From: Cupriavidus taiwanensis
GTDB taxonomy: Bacteria; Pseudomonadota; Gammaproteobacteria; Burkholderiales; Burkholderiaceae
Length of the DNA stretch: 64,000 bases
NCBI RefSeq assembly: GCF_900250075.1
Contig: NZ_LT977071.1
Location: 1,323,298-1,387,297, forward strand
Direction: 5' to 3'
Shown: one piece after another, positions 36,040 through 43,705 of the stretch
Layout: each line of letters opens with the position of its first letter
Position numbering within the stretch: position 1 is the first letter of the stretch
Made by a program: the position numbers and the translations under genes
Notes under the pieces: model-generated
The model's database searches: none
What the model saw: the letters and a program-made list of their open reading frames with translations, nothing else
What the model was told of the DNA's origin: nothing

Positions 36040-37062
36040 TCAGCATGCCGCGGCGGTCATCTTGAAGATGCCCTGCGCATTGCCCGCATCGAAGCCCAGG
36101 TCGGTGCGCGTGACCGCCTGCGCGTCATCGACGTAGCGGTCGCGGGTGATGAACTCGTAGAACGAGCCCGGCACCTCGCGCACCACCTCGGCGCCGTCCG
36201 CGCCGACAAAGGCACGGCGCACCGGGTCGGCGCGGAACGCGGTCTGGCGCACGCGGCCGCTGCGCGACACTTCCACCTTGTCCTTGATCGGACGGCCCAG
36301 GCGCTTCTGCGCCTCGGCCAGGGCGAACACGTCTTCGACGCGGTCGGTGGCGTGGTTGAAGGCATTGCCCTCGGTGGCGATCCACGCCATCTCGGCCGAT
36401 TCGGCCAGCAGGGCCTCGTAATCGGCCAGCCGCGGCGCTGCGTGATGGCGTTCGAAGCAGCGCGCCAGCGCACCGATCAGCTCGCCGGCATCCGCCAGCG
36501 GCAACGACCCTTCGCGCTCGAGCTCCCACAGCAGGGCCTGCGCGCGCGGCGTCAGCGGATCGACCGAAGTTTCCAGGACGCGGCTGACGGCCTGCTGGAA
36601 GCCTTCACTGAAACGCTCCGGGTGCAGTTCGCTGACAAAGAACTGCGCGATCTCTTCCGGCGCGTCTTCATGCGCGTACGAGCGCCCGGTCATGCCGATG
36701 CGGTCGAGCGGATAGGTGCCGTTGAGGCGGTAGCCCAGCGGACGCAGGATGCGCGTGAAGGCGGCCTCGCCGGCTGGCAGCGCGCCGTGGTCGGGCCAGC
36801 GCACGGTGCGCAGCGCGCCATGGTCGAAGTGGACCTTGCCGCCCGCTGCGGCCACGTCTTCGGTGTAGGCCTTGCCGGTCGGCACGCGCTCCAGGATGCC
36901 GGCGAACAGCACCAGGTTCAGCGCATGGGCAATCTCCGCGCGCGACGGGCGCCCGGCTGCGCCGGCCGGCAGCTGCGTGGGCGCGCTCACCAGCGCGGAC
37001 AGGCGCTCGGCGCCGGTGGCGCCAAGGTGCAGGGAAACGAGTTGGTTGATGTTGTTGCTCAT
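36040..37062 (-). CDS. DUF1338 protein, HglS-like 2-oxoadipate dioxygenase/decarboxylase
   Basis: A 340-residue DUF1338 protein. The characterised member, HglS of Pseudomonas putida, is an Fe(II) enzyme that turns 2-oxoadipate into D-2-hydroxyglutarate in D-lysine catabolism. Matching residues are visible: H81 and R85 in D-H-G-A-L-R-T-V, H237 in N-A-F-N-H-A-T-D-R-V and E303 in S-F-Y-E-F, which look like the metal triad and the substrate-binding arginine. It is shorter than HglS/YdcJ (about 460 residues). The ATG at 37062 is preferred over one six codons upstream, with neither ribosome site strong. Genes for a Bug protein and an aminotransferase flank it in one operon. Confidence 0.85.
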   Translation of the reverse strand: MSNNINQLVSLHLGATGAERLSALVSAPTQLPAGAAGRPSRAEIAHALNLVLFAGILERVPTGKAYTEDVAAAGGKVHFDHGALRTVRWPDHGALPAGEAAFTRILRPLGYRLNGTYPLDRIGMTGRSYAHEDAPEEIAQFFVSELHPERFSEGFQQAVSRVLETSVDPLTPRAQALLWELEREGSLPLADAGELIGALARCFERHHAAPRLADYEALLAESAEMAWIATEGNAFNHATDRVEDVFALAEAQKRLGRPIKDKVEVSRSGRVRQTAFRADPVRRAFVGADGAEVVREVPGSFYEFITRDRYVDDAQAVTRTDLGFDAGNAQGIFKMTAAAC

Positions 37063-37115
37063 GATGCAGGTAAGGCTCATCGGCCGGATAACGAGATGGA
37101 AATCAATGACGGCTT

Positions 37116-38108
37116 TCAGTCCACCGAAGCGCCGGACAGGCGCACGATCTCGCCCCACTTCTGGCGGTCTTTCTTCAGCACCTCGGCGAAGGCTTCGGGA
37201 GTGCTCGGCGCGGGTTCCGCGCCGAGGTCGCGCATGCGGGACTGCACGGCGGGATCGCCGAGCGCGCGCGCCAGGTCCTGGCTGATCTTCTGCGCCACCG
37301 CGCTGGATACGCCGCGCGGCGCCAGCAGGCCGAACCAGGGGCTGGCGTCGAAGCCCGGCACCGGACCGGCGGCGGCCACGGTCGGCACGTTGGGCAGCGC
37401 CGACGAGCGCGCCGGCGTGGTCACCGCCAGCGCCTTGAGCTTGCCGGAGCGCACGAACGGCAGCGACGCCGGCAGGTTGTCGAACATCACGTCGACGCTG
37501 CCGCCCATCAGGTCGGCAATCGCCGGGCTGCTGCCCTTGTAGGCGACGTGGCTCATCTCGGTGCCGGTCATGCGCTGGAACAGCTCGCCGGCCAGGTGCG
37601 TCGAGGTGCCGTTGCCCGCCGACGCCATGTTGACGCGCTTCGGGTTGGCCTTCAGGTAGGTAATGAACTCGGCCAGCGTCTGCACGTGCGCGCGCTCGGC
37701 AAAGGCGGGCGACAGCACCACCACGTTGGGCACGCGCGCCACCATCGTCACCGGCGCGAAATCGGCCACGGCGTCATAGGGCAGCTTCTTGTACAGGGTG
37801 GGATTGATGCCGAACTCGCCCACCGAGCCCATCAGCAGCGTATAGCCGTCGGCGGTGGACTTGGCGGCGACGCCGGTGCCCACGATGCCGCCCGCCCCGG
37901 GCCGGTTCTCCACCAGCACCGGTTGCTTCCACTGCAGCGCGAGCCGTTCGCCGACCAGCCGCGCCACCATGTCGGTGGTGCCGCCCGGCGGGTACGGCAC
38001 GATGATGCGGACGGGCTTGGCGGGGAAATCCTCGGCGGCGACGATGCCGGATAGGGTCATGCCAAAGGCAAAAGTGCCGGCGGCCAGCGCGCTGAACAAG
38101 CGTTTCAT
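37116..38108 (-). CDS. Bug-family tripartite tricarboxylate transporter substrate-binding protein
   Basis: A periplasmic binding protein of 330 residues of the Bug (TctC) family. The ATG at 38108 follows GACAGG and starts a signal peptide ending in I-V-A-A. The typical first motif P-V-R-I-I-V-P-Y-P-P-G-G-T-T-D and later E-N-R-P-G-A-G-G are present. No TctA/TctB membrane genes are nearby, as usual for the many orphan Bug genes of Burkholderiales. It heads an operon with the HglS-like and aminotransferase genes, so a dicarboxylate such as oxoadipate or a related amino acid is a reasonable ligand guess. Confidence 0.92.
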   Translation of the reverse strand: MKRLFSALAAGTFAFGMTLSGIVAAEDFPAKPVRIIVPYPPGGTTDMVARLVGERLALQWKQPVLVENRPGAGGIVGTGVAAKSTADGYTLLMGSVGEFGINPTLYKKLPYDAVADFAPVTMVARVPNVVVLSPAFAERAHVQTLAEFITYLKANPKRVNMASAGNGTSTHLAGELFQRMTGTEMSHVAYKGSSPAIADLMGGSVDVMFDNLPASLPFVRSGKLKALAVTTPARSSALPNVPTVAAAGPVPGFDASPWFGLLAPRGVSSAVAQKISQDLARALGDPAVQSRMRDLGAEPAPSTPEAFAEVLKKDRQKWGEIVRLSGASVD

Positions 38109-38231
38109 TGTTGTTTTCCTGTCTACCTGATGGTTGTCGTTATGGCGGTGCCGCGATGGTGGGGGCCGCGGCACCAGGGCTGAATCATTTCTCATCAAGT
38201 CCGCCGGTTCAAGCGAGATTTCGGTATAGGA

Positions 38232-38250
38232 TGATGACTTTATGTCATCA
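38232..38250. promoter_or_regulatory. Candidate LysR operator (7-5-7 palindrome)
   Basis: TGATGAC and GTCATCA flank TTTAT in a perfect inverted repeat, 20 bases before the LysR start and 123 bases before the divergent Bug/HglS/aminotransferase operon. The position suits LysR autoregulation and activation of the operon. Binding is inferred. Confidence 0.5.
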
Positions 38251-38270
38251 ACTACCCTTCCCTTCCCGCG

Positions 38271-39212
38271 ATGCGGCAACGCCTTCCCAGCCTTTCCAGC
38301 CTGCGCGCCTTCGAAGCCGCCGCGCTGCACCTCAACCTGCGCCGCGCCGCCGCCGACCTGTTCATCACGGAAAGCGCGGTATCGCGCCAGATTGCCGCGC
38401 TGGAAGGCCTGCTCGGCGTGCAACTGTTTCACCGCGCCAACCAGCGCATCACGCTGACCGCGGCCGGTGCGCTCTACAGCGTCCAGGTGCGCGAGATGCT
38501 GCGCAAGCTGCAGCGCGACACGCTGGAGGTGATGGCGCATGAAGGCGCGGGCGGCACCGTCGAGCTGGCGTGCGTGCCGACCCTGGCGGTCGAATGGCTG
38601 ATCCCGCGCCTGCCCGATTTCTACGCGCGCCATCCCCGGGTGGTGGTCAATATCAGCGCCCAGTCCGACGTGTTCCTGTTCGACGGCACACCCTACGATG
38701 CGGCGATCCACTTCGGCGAAGCGGTCTATCCCGGCGCGCGGGCGGATCTGTTGTTCCGCGAGGAATCCGTGGCGGTGTGCCACCCCCAGCTGTTCGGCCG
38801 CAAGAAGCGCCTCGACGCGAGCGACATCGCGCATGCGCCGCTGCTGCACCTGGCCACGCGCAGTTTTGGCTGGAAGCAATGGATGGAGGCGGCCGGCATC
38901 GACGACGTCAACGCCATGCGCGGCGCCCGCTTCGACCACCACAGCATGGTGATCGCCGCGGCGCGGGCCGGCCTGGGCATCGGCCTGGTGCCGCGCTTCC
39001 TGGTGGAAGAGTACCTGGCGAGCGGGCAACTGGTGAGCCCCGTGGCCCGCTCGCTGCGCTCCACCAGCGCGTATTACCTGGTCCAGCCCGATACGCGCCC
39101 GATGAGCCATGCCATGCAGCATCTGCGCGCGTGGCTGCTGGAGGCGGCCTCGGCATTTGCCGAGGGCCAGGGCGTGGGATCCGCGGGCCCCAAGTCAGCA
39201 GCGCGGGGTTGA
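38271..39212 (+). CDS. LysR-family transcriptional regulator (GcvA-like)
   Basis: A 313-residue LysR-type regulator of the GcvA branch: L-P-S-L-S-S-L-R-A-F-E-A-A-A at the N-terminus, then F-I-T-E-S-A-V-S-R-Q-I-A-A-L-E as recognition helix. The effector domain contains Y-D-A-A-I-H-F-G, similar to GcvA. It is divergent from the Bug/HglS/aminotransferase operon and is its likely regulator, with a 7-5-7 palindrome just upstream of its ATG. The 3' end converges on the MarR gene with 20 bases between stops. Confidence 0.92.
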   Translation: MRQRLPSLSSLRAFEAAALHLNLRRAAADLFITESAVSRQIAALEGLLGVQLFHRANQRITLTAAGALYSVQVREMLRKLQRDTLEVMAHEGAGGTVELACVPTLAVEWLIPRLPDFYARHPRVVVNISAQSDVFLFDGTPYDAAIHFGEAVYPGARADLLFREESVAVCHPQLFGRKKRLDASDIAHAPLLHLATRSFGWKQWMEAAGIDDVNAMRGARFDHHSMVIAAARAGLGIGLVPRFLVEEYLASGQLVSPVARSLRSTSAYYLVQPDTRPMSHAMQHLRAWLLEAASAFAEGQGVGSAGPKSAARG

Positions 39213-39232
39213 AGGCTGCAGGCGTGCGCGGC

Positions 39233-39784
39233 CTACCCCTTGTCCCCGCGCCACACCCGCTGCAGCTCCCACGCCGGCGCCACGCCCGCCGGCTGCGGCA
39301 AGGCCTGGGCCTCGGCCAGCATGGCGCCGGCCTGCGCCTGCAGCTTGTCGAGGCAGCGCGACAGCACCCGCGCCTCTTCGGCCGTCAGGCAGGCGGCCAA
39401 TTGCGTATTGAAGTCGCGCGCCTGCGCAAAGGCGGCGCGGTAGACCGCGTCGCCCTCCTCCGTCAGCGTGAACGCGGCCGCGCGCCGGTCCTGCGCGCGC
39501 GTTTCCCGGCGCACCAGGCCACGTTCCACCAGCGCGTGCACGGCGCGGCTGGCCAGCACCTTGTCGAGGCCGGCACTCTGCGCCAGTTCGGTCAGCCGCG
39601 TGCCGGGCTGCTCCCCCAGGAAGGAAATCATGCGCCATTCGCGCCGCGTCACGCCCGCCCGCGCGCGCAGGTGCAGCGCGGCCGCGCCCAGCGCCACGCG
39701 GTTCAGATGGTAGACCCGGTAGTTGATGAAATCGGCCAGCCGGCGGGGCCGCTGCAGGCGGTTGCCGTCGTTGTCGCGCGCCAT
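39233..39784 (-). CDS. MarR-family transcriptional regulator
   Basis: A 183-residue winged-helix regulator. The MarR core is seen as T-R-R-E-W-R-M-I-S-F-L-G, then T-E-L-A-Q-S-A-G-L-D-K-V-L-A-S-R-A-V as the recognition helices, then the wing R-R-E-T-R-A-Q-D-R-R-A-A-A-F-T-L-T-E-E-G. Such proteins are dimeric repressors released by small, often aromatic, ligands. It is divergent from a Bug binding protein and a sulfatase-like enzyme, with an inverted repeat TTGAC-TTT-GTCAA between, and most likely represses them and itself. Confidence 0.93.
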   Translation of the reverse strand: MARDNDGNRLQRPRRLADFINYRVYHLNRVALGAAALHLRARAGVTRREWRMISFLGEQPGTRLTELAQSAGLDKVLASRAVHALVERGLVRRETRAQDRRAAAFTLTEEGDAVYRAAFAQARDFNTQLAACLTAEEARVLSRCLDKLQAQAGAMLAEAQALPQPAGVAPAWELQRVWRGDKG

Positions 39785-39802
39785 GCCACACCCTGGATTT
39801 AG

Positions 39803-39815
39803 TTGACTTTGTCAA
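39803..39815. promoter_or_regulatory. Candidate MarR operator
   Basis: TTGAC and GTCAA are separated by TTT in a perfect inverted repeat, with AT-rich flanks (AG before, TTATAT after). It lies 18 bases before the MarR start and 65 bases before the Bug gene. MarR-family sites are often of this AT-rich TTGAC/GTCAA kind. It may overlap a promoter, as TTGACT and TTATAT resemble core elements. Confidence 0.55.
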
Positions 39816-39880
39816 TTATATCGGCGGGTGTTAGCTTCCTCTCCATGCCGGCCGCCGGCACATAACAGACAGGAGACACC

Positions 39881-40858
39881 GTGAGCCCCAACAACCTCGT
39901 TCCCCGCCTCGTCGCATGCCTGCTGGCAGTCGCCGCGGCCTGGTCCGCGCCGGCCGGCGCGCAGTCGGACCGGCCGCTGCGCATCCTGGTGGGCTACCCC
40001 GCCGGCGGCACCGCCGACCTGGCCGCACGCCTGGTGGGCGACAAGCTGCGCGAGACCCTGAACCAGACCGTGGTGATCGAGAACAAGCCCGGCGCCGGCG
40101 GGCGGCTGGTGATGGACTACGCGCGCACGCAGCCGGCCGATGGCAATACGCTGGTGGTGGCCAACTCGGCGGTGATGACCATCGCGCCGCTGGTCTACCG
40201 CAAGCTCAACTACGATATCCAGCGCGATTTCACGCCGGTGGCGCAGGCCGCCAACTTCCAGCTGGCGCTGGCCACCGGTCCGGGCAGCCCGGCGCGCACG
40301 CTGAAGGATTACGTGGCGTGGCTCAGGGCCGCAGCGCAGAACAACTCCTACGCCTCGCCCGCGCTCGGCAGCATTCCGCATTTCTTCGGGCTGATGATCG
40401 GCAAGCAGGTGGGCGTCGACATGCTGCACGTGCCGTTCAACGGCTCGGCGCCGCTGATGAGCGCACTGGTCGGCGGGCAGGTGCCGGCCTCGGTCGACAC
40501 CCTCGCCGACCTGACCGAGATGCACCGCGCCGGCAAGATCCGGGTGCTGGCAACCTCGGGCACGCACCGCTCGGTGGCGCTGCCGGACGTGCCCACCTTC
40601 ACGGAACTCGGCTACCAGGGCATCGAGGGCGAAGGCCGCTATGGCGTGCTGGCGCCGGCAGGCACGCCGCGCGCGGCGCTGGCGCGGCTCAACGCCGCCA
40701 TCGTCAAGGCGGTGCAATCGCCCGACGTGCGCGAAAAATTCCTGAAGCTCGGGCTCGAACCCGCCACCGGGCCGGCCGAGGCCTTCGCCGGGGTGCTGAA
40801 GGCCGACGCCGCCAAATGGGCGCCGGTGGTCAAGGCCTCGGGCTATACCGGCGACTGA
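39881..40858 (+). CDS. Bug-family tripartite tricarboxylate transporter substrate-binding protein
   Basis: A 325-residue periplasmic Bug protein. The start is GTG at 39881, with CAGGAGA just before it, followed by a signal peptide ending near A-G-A-Q. Motifs include I-L-V-G-Y-P-A-G-G-T-A-D and E-N-K-P-G-A-G-G. It is the second of three Bug genes in the window and clearly diverged from the others (for example G-Y-P-A where the others have P-Y-P-P or P-F-P-P). It is followed after 34 bases by a sulfatase-like gene, so its ligand may be a sulfate or phosphonate ester or the organic acid released. Confidence 0.92.
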   Translation: MSPNNLVPRLVACLLAVAAAWSAPAGAQSDRPLRILVGYPAGGTADLAARLVGDKLRETLNQTVVIENKPGAGGRLVMDYARTQPADGNTLVVANSAVMTIAPLVYRKLNYDIQRDFTPVAQAANFQLALATGPGSPARTLKDYVAWLRAAAQNNSYASPALGSIPHFFGLMIGKQVGVDMLHVPFNGSAPLMSALVGGQVPASVDTLADLTEMHRAGKIRVLATSGTHRSVALPDVPTFTELGYQGIEGEGRYGVLAPAGTPRAALARLNAAIVKAVQSPDVREKFLKLGLEPATGPAEAFAGVLKADAAKWAPVVKASGYTGD

Positions 40859-40892
40859 CACCGCCAGCCGGCTTCCCGCAACCTTACCGACC

Positions 40893-42461
40893 ATGACGAT
40901 CCGCAATACCCTCTTCATCATGTGCGACCAGCTGCGGCGCGACCATCTCGGTTGCTACGGGCACCCGACGCTGCGCACGCGCAATATCGATGCCCTGGCC
41001 GCACGCGGCGTGCGCTTCGACCGCGCCTATGTCACCTCCGGCGTCTGCGGCCCCAGCCGCATGAGCTTCTACACCGGCCGCTACGTCAGCAGCCACGGTG
41101 CCACCTGGAACCGCGTGCCGCTGTCGGTCGGAGAAGTCACGCTGGGCGAATACCTGAAGGACAGCGGCCGCGCGCTGGCGCTGGCGGGCAAGACCCATGT
41201 GATGCCCGACCACGCGAACCTGAAGCGGCTGCACCTGGACGGCGGCACCGAGCTGGAGACGCTGCTGCGCAGCGGCCACTTCACCGAAGTCGACCGCCAC
41301 GACGGCCACCATGCCGAGCCGCGCAGCGCCTATGCCGACTGGCTGCGCCGGCAAGGCTACGACAGCGCCGACCCGTGGACCGACTATGTGATCAGCGCCG
41401 AGAATGCGCACGGCGAGATCGTCTCGGGCTGGCACATGCGCAATGCCGGGCTGCCCGCGCGGGTGGCCGAGCCGCATTCCGAGACCGCCTACACCGTCGG
41501 CCAGGCGATGCAGTACATCGCCGCGCGCGGCGACGATCCGTGGGTGCTGCACCTGTCGCTGGTCAAGCCGCACTGGCCCTACCTTGCACCCGCGCCGTAC
41601 CACGCCGCCTATTCGCTGGACGACTGCCTGCCGCTGCAGCGCCACCACGCCGAACTGGAAGACCCGCACCCGGTGCTGTCGGCCTATCGGACGCAGGAGG
41701 AATGCGCCAACTTCATGCGCGCCGAGGTCTCGGACACCGTGCGCCCCGCCTACCAGGGCCTGATCCAGCAGATCGACGACCGGCTGGGGCTGCTGTGGGA
41801 ACAGCTGGACCGGCTGGGGCGCTGGGACGACACGCTGATCGTCTTCACCGCCGACCATGGCGACTTCCTCGGCGACCACTGGCTGGGCGAGAAGGAGCAG
41901 TTCTACGACACCGTGCAGAACATTCCGCTGATCGTCTACGACCCCTCGCCGCAGGCCGATGCGACCCGCGGCACCGCGCAGGACAGCCTGGTCAGCGCGG
42001 TCGACGTGGTGCCGACGGTGCTCGATGCGCTGGGCCTGCCGCCCGCTGACCACCGCGTCGAAGGCCGCTCGCTGCTGGACCTGACGCGCGCCACCGAGCG
42101 CGACGGTGCCGGTGCGTGGCGCGATGCAGTGGTCTCCGAGCTGGACTATGCCTATCGCGGCGCGCGCGTCGCGCTGGGCCGCCATCCCGGCGAATGCCGC
42201 GCCTGGATGGTGCGCGACGCGCGCTGGAAATACGTGCACTGGCTGGGCTTCCGGCCGCAGCTGTTCGACCTGCACAACGATCCGCAGGAGTACTTCGACC
42301 TGGGCTCCGACCCCGGGCATGAAGCCGTGCGCAGCGCCATGCGGCTGCGCCTGCTGGACTGGTTCTGCACCCTCAAGCCGCGCGTCACGGTGACCAACGA
42401 GGAGGTCGCGGCCAAGACCAATGTGTACAAGCAGGCCGGCGTGTTCTTCGGCGTCTGGTAA
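40893..42461 (+). CDS. Sulfatase-family hydrolase (phosphonate-monoester-hydrolase-like)
   Basis: A 522-residue alkaline-phosphatase-superfamily hydrolase. The sulfatase signature C-G-P-S-R-M-S-F-Y-T-G-R has C52 as the residue converted to formylglycine. Metal ligands are seen as D12 in C-D-Q-L and in T-A-D-H-G-D-F-L-G-D-H. No signal peptide is seen, so it acts in the cytosol. Overall layout, including K-P-H-W-P-Y and P-Y-H-A-A-Y, resembles phosphonate monoester hydrolases of rhizobia and Burkholderia, which also cleave sulfate and phosphate esters. It is probably in one operon with the Bug protein under MarR control. A formylglycine-generating enzyme is not encoded nearby. Confidence 0.88.
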   Translation: MTIRNTLFIMCDQLRRDHLGCYGHPTLRTRNIDALAARGVRFDRAYVTSGVCGPSRMSFYTGRYVSSHGATWNRVPLSVGEVTLGEYLKDSGRALALAGKTHVMPDHANLKRLHLDGGTELETLLRSGHFTEVDRHDGHHAEPRSAYADWLRRQGYDSADPWTDYVISAENAHGEIVSGWHMRNAGLPARVAEPHSETAYTVGQAMQYIAARGDDPWVLHLSLVKPHWPYLAPAPYHAAYSLDDCLPLQRHHAELEDPHPVLSAYRTQEECANFMRAEVSDTVRPAYQGLIQQIDDRLGLLWEQLDRLGRWDDTLIVFTADHGDFLGDHWLGEKEQFYDTVQNIPLIVYDPSPQADATRGTAQDSLVSAVDVVPTVLDALGLPPADHRVEGRSLLDLTRATERDGAGAWRDAVVSELDYAYRGARVALGRHPGECRAWMVRDARWKYVHWLGFRPQLFDLHNDPQEYFDLGSDPGHEAVRSAMRLRLLDWFCTLKPRVTVTNEEVAAKTNVYKQAGVFFGVW

Positions 42462-42612
42462 TCCGATCGCTGCCGCCCTGGCCTGAGCGCCCGGTGCCGG
42501 TTGCCTGAAAAAGTTGCACGGTTTGCCTGTCGATACTGCAACCGTGTGCCGCGACCGGCATCTCAGGCCGCGTCTGGCGCCGCCTGCAGCCAAAACGTGG
42601 CGCCAGTCCGGA

Positions 42613-42628
42613 TGGCGTATCCCTTGCA
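42613..42628 (+). promoter_or_regulatory. Candidate sigma-54 (-24/-12) promoter
   Basis: TGGC, seven bases and TTGCA give the invariant GG and GC doublets of a sigma-54 promoter at the correct spacing. The bases between (GTATCCC) match the usual ACGRNNN poorly. It lies 46 bases before the start of the host-attachment gene. An inverted repeat CTGGCGCC/GGCGCCAG is just upstream (42574-42606). No RpoN-dependent activator is encoded next to it. Confidence 0.35.
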
Positions 42629-42674
42629 ACGGGTGCCAGAGGGCCCTGTGTTCGGGCCGGCAACCGGAGCGATC

Positions 42675-43199
42675 ATGAAGAACATCTGGATCCTGGTGGC
42701 GGATGAATCCGTCGCCCGCATCTTTGCCTCGCACGGCGACAGCGCGCCGCTGGAAGTCGTCGAGGAAATCACCGACGCGGCCGCGCATGCCGACCGCGCC
42801 GACCTGCGCCGCGACGCCTACGGCCGCCGCGGACAGGCCGCCGCCCAGGGCGATGCGGGACACCCCGGCGCTCACCAGGTCGGACCGTCGACGGTCACGT
42901 CTTCGGCGGGCGAGGACGAGTTGCATCAGGAAGCGCAGCTGTTTGCCCGGCGCGTGGCCGATTACCTCGACGACGCGCGCAACAAGCAGCGCTTCGATGA
43001 ACTGGCGCTGATCGCGGCGCCGCGCTTCCTGGGGCTGTTGCGCAAGACCCTGCCGCCCGGCGTCACCGATGTGGTCACCAGGGAAATCGACAAGGACTTC
43101 AAGTACGTGGCCAACAACGACCTGCAGCAGCGGCTGGCCGATGAAGGCATCGTGCCGGCGCGGCGCGACGAACGCGTCAATACCGGCCGCGACCGTTAG
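42675..43199 (+). CDS. Host-attachment family protein (AtsE-like)
   Basis: A 174-residue protein of the 'required for attachment to host cells' family. Typical segments are W-I-L-V-A-D-E-S-V-A-R-I-F near the start, H-Q-E-A-Q-L-F-A-R-R-V-A-D-Y-L in the middle, then L-A-L-I-A-A-P-R-F-L-G-L-L-R and the late D-K-D-F. It has no signal peptide and is likely cytosolic. The ATG at 42675 follows CCGGAGC; an open frame further upstream has no conserved sequence. Many soil bacteria carry such genes near stress functions, so a direct role in attachment is uncertain. A GC-rich hairpin follows the gene. Confidence 0.88.
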   Translation: MKNIWILVADESVARIFASHGDSAPLEVVEEITDAAAHADRADLRRDAYGRRGQAAAQGDAGHPGAHQVGPSTVTSSAGEDELHQEAQLFARRVADYLDDARNKQRFDELALIAAPRFLGLLRKTLPPGVTDVVTREIDKDFKYVANNDLQQRLADEGIVPARRDERVNTGRDR

Positions 43200-43215
43200 C
43201 GGGAAGGCATGACAA

Positions 43216-43247
43216 CGCAGCCGCCCGTGCTGGCGCAGGCGGCTGCG
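43216..43247. terminator. Bidirectional GC-rich terminator hairpin
   Basis: CGCAGCCGCC and GGCGGCTGCG form a perfect 10-bp stem around a 12-base loop. It fills the 54 bases between the stop of the host-attachment gene and the stop of the convergent lipoprotein gene, and probably serves both. Confidence 0.55.
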
Positions 43248-43253
43248 CCGTCG

Positions 43254-43505
43254 TCACCGGGCGGTGCCGGAACCGCTGGCGGCGCCACTGCCGCCGCTCG
43301 GGGTACCGCTCGGGCTGGTGGTGCTGGTCGCGCCGGAGGTGCCGGTGGAAGTGCCGGCCCCAGGCGTGCTGCGGCTGCGGTTCTGTTCCGTCACCGAACC
43401 CGATCCGGAGAGCGAGCCGGAACCGCTGGTGCTGCCGGTGGCGGTGCAACCCGCCAGGATGCCAAGTGCAAGCAAGGCTGTGCCGATGCGCAAGGGTGTT
43501 TTCAT
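43254..43505 (-). CDS. Small low-complexity lipoprotein
   Basis: An 83-residue predicted lipoprotein. The signal peptide (M-K-T-P-L-R-I-G, hydrophobic core) ends in the lipobox L-A-G-C with the acylated cysteine near residue 21. The rest is almost entirely Ser, Gly and Thr with a few Ala and Pro, with no predicted fold. The ATG at 43505 has GGAGGA seven bases upstream, a strong ribosome site. Similar low-complexity lipoproteins are common and mostly uncharacterised in Burkholderiales. Function is unknown. Confidence 0.7.
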   Translation of the reverse strand: MKTPLRIGTALLALGILAGCTATGSTSGSGSLSGSGSVTEQNRSRSTPGAGTSTGTSGATSTTSPSGTPSGGSGAASGSGTAR

Positions 43506-43705
43506 GTTGTCCTCCATCTGGCAGGTTGGCGGCAAGCCTCGCTGCATGGCGCAGCCTGCCGGCGGGGCGCCGATGGCGCCGCTGCGCTGGAGAAGACGCA
43601 ACTGACGTACCAGCCGGTAAAAGTTACCGTGCGGGTACCTGATGACGGCGGGCTCGGCGCGCGGTTGCGGCGCTGGCTGCAACCGGCGGCCTTGGACTGA
43701 GCACT

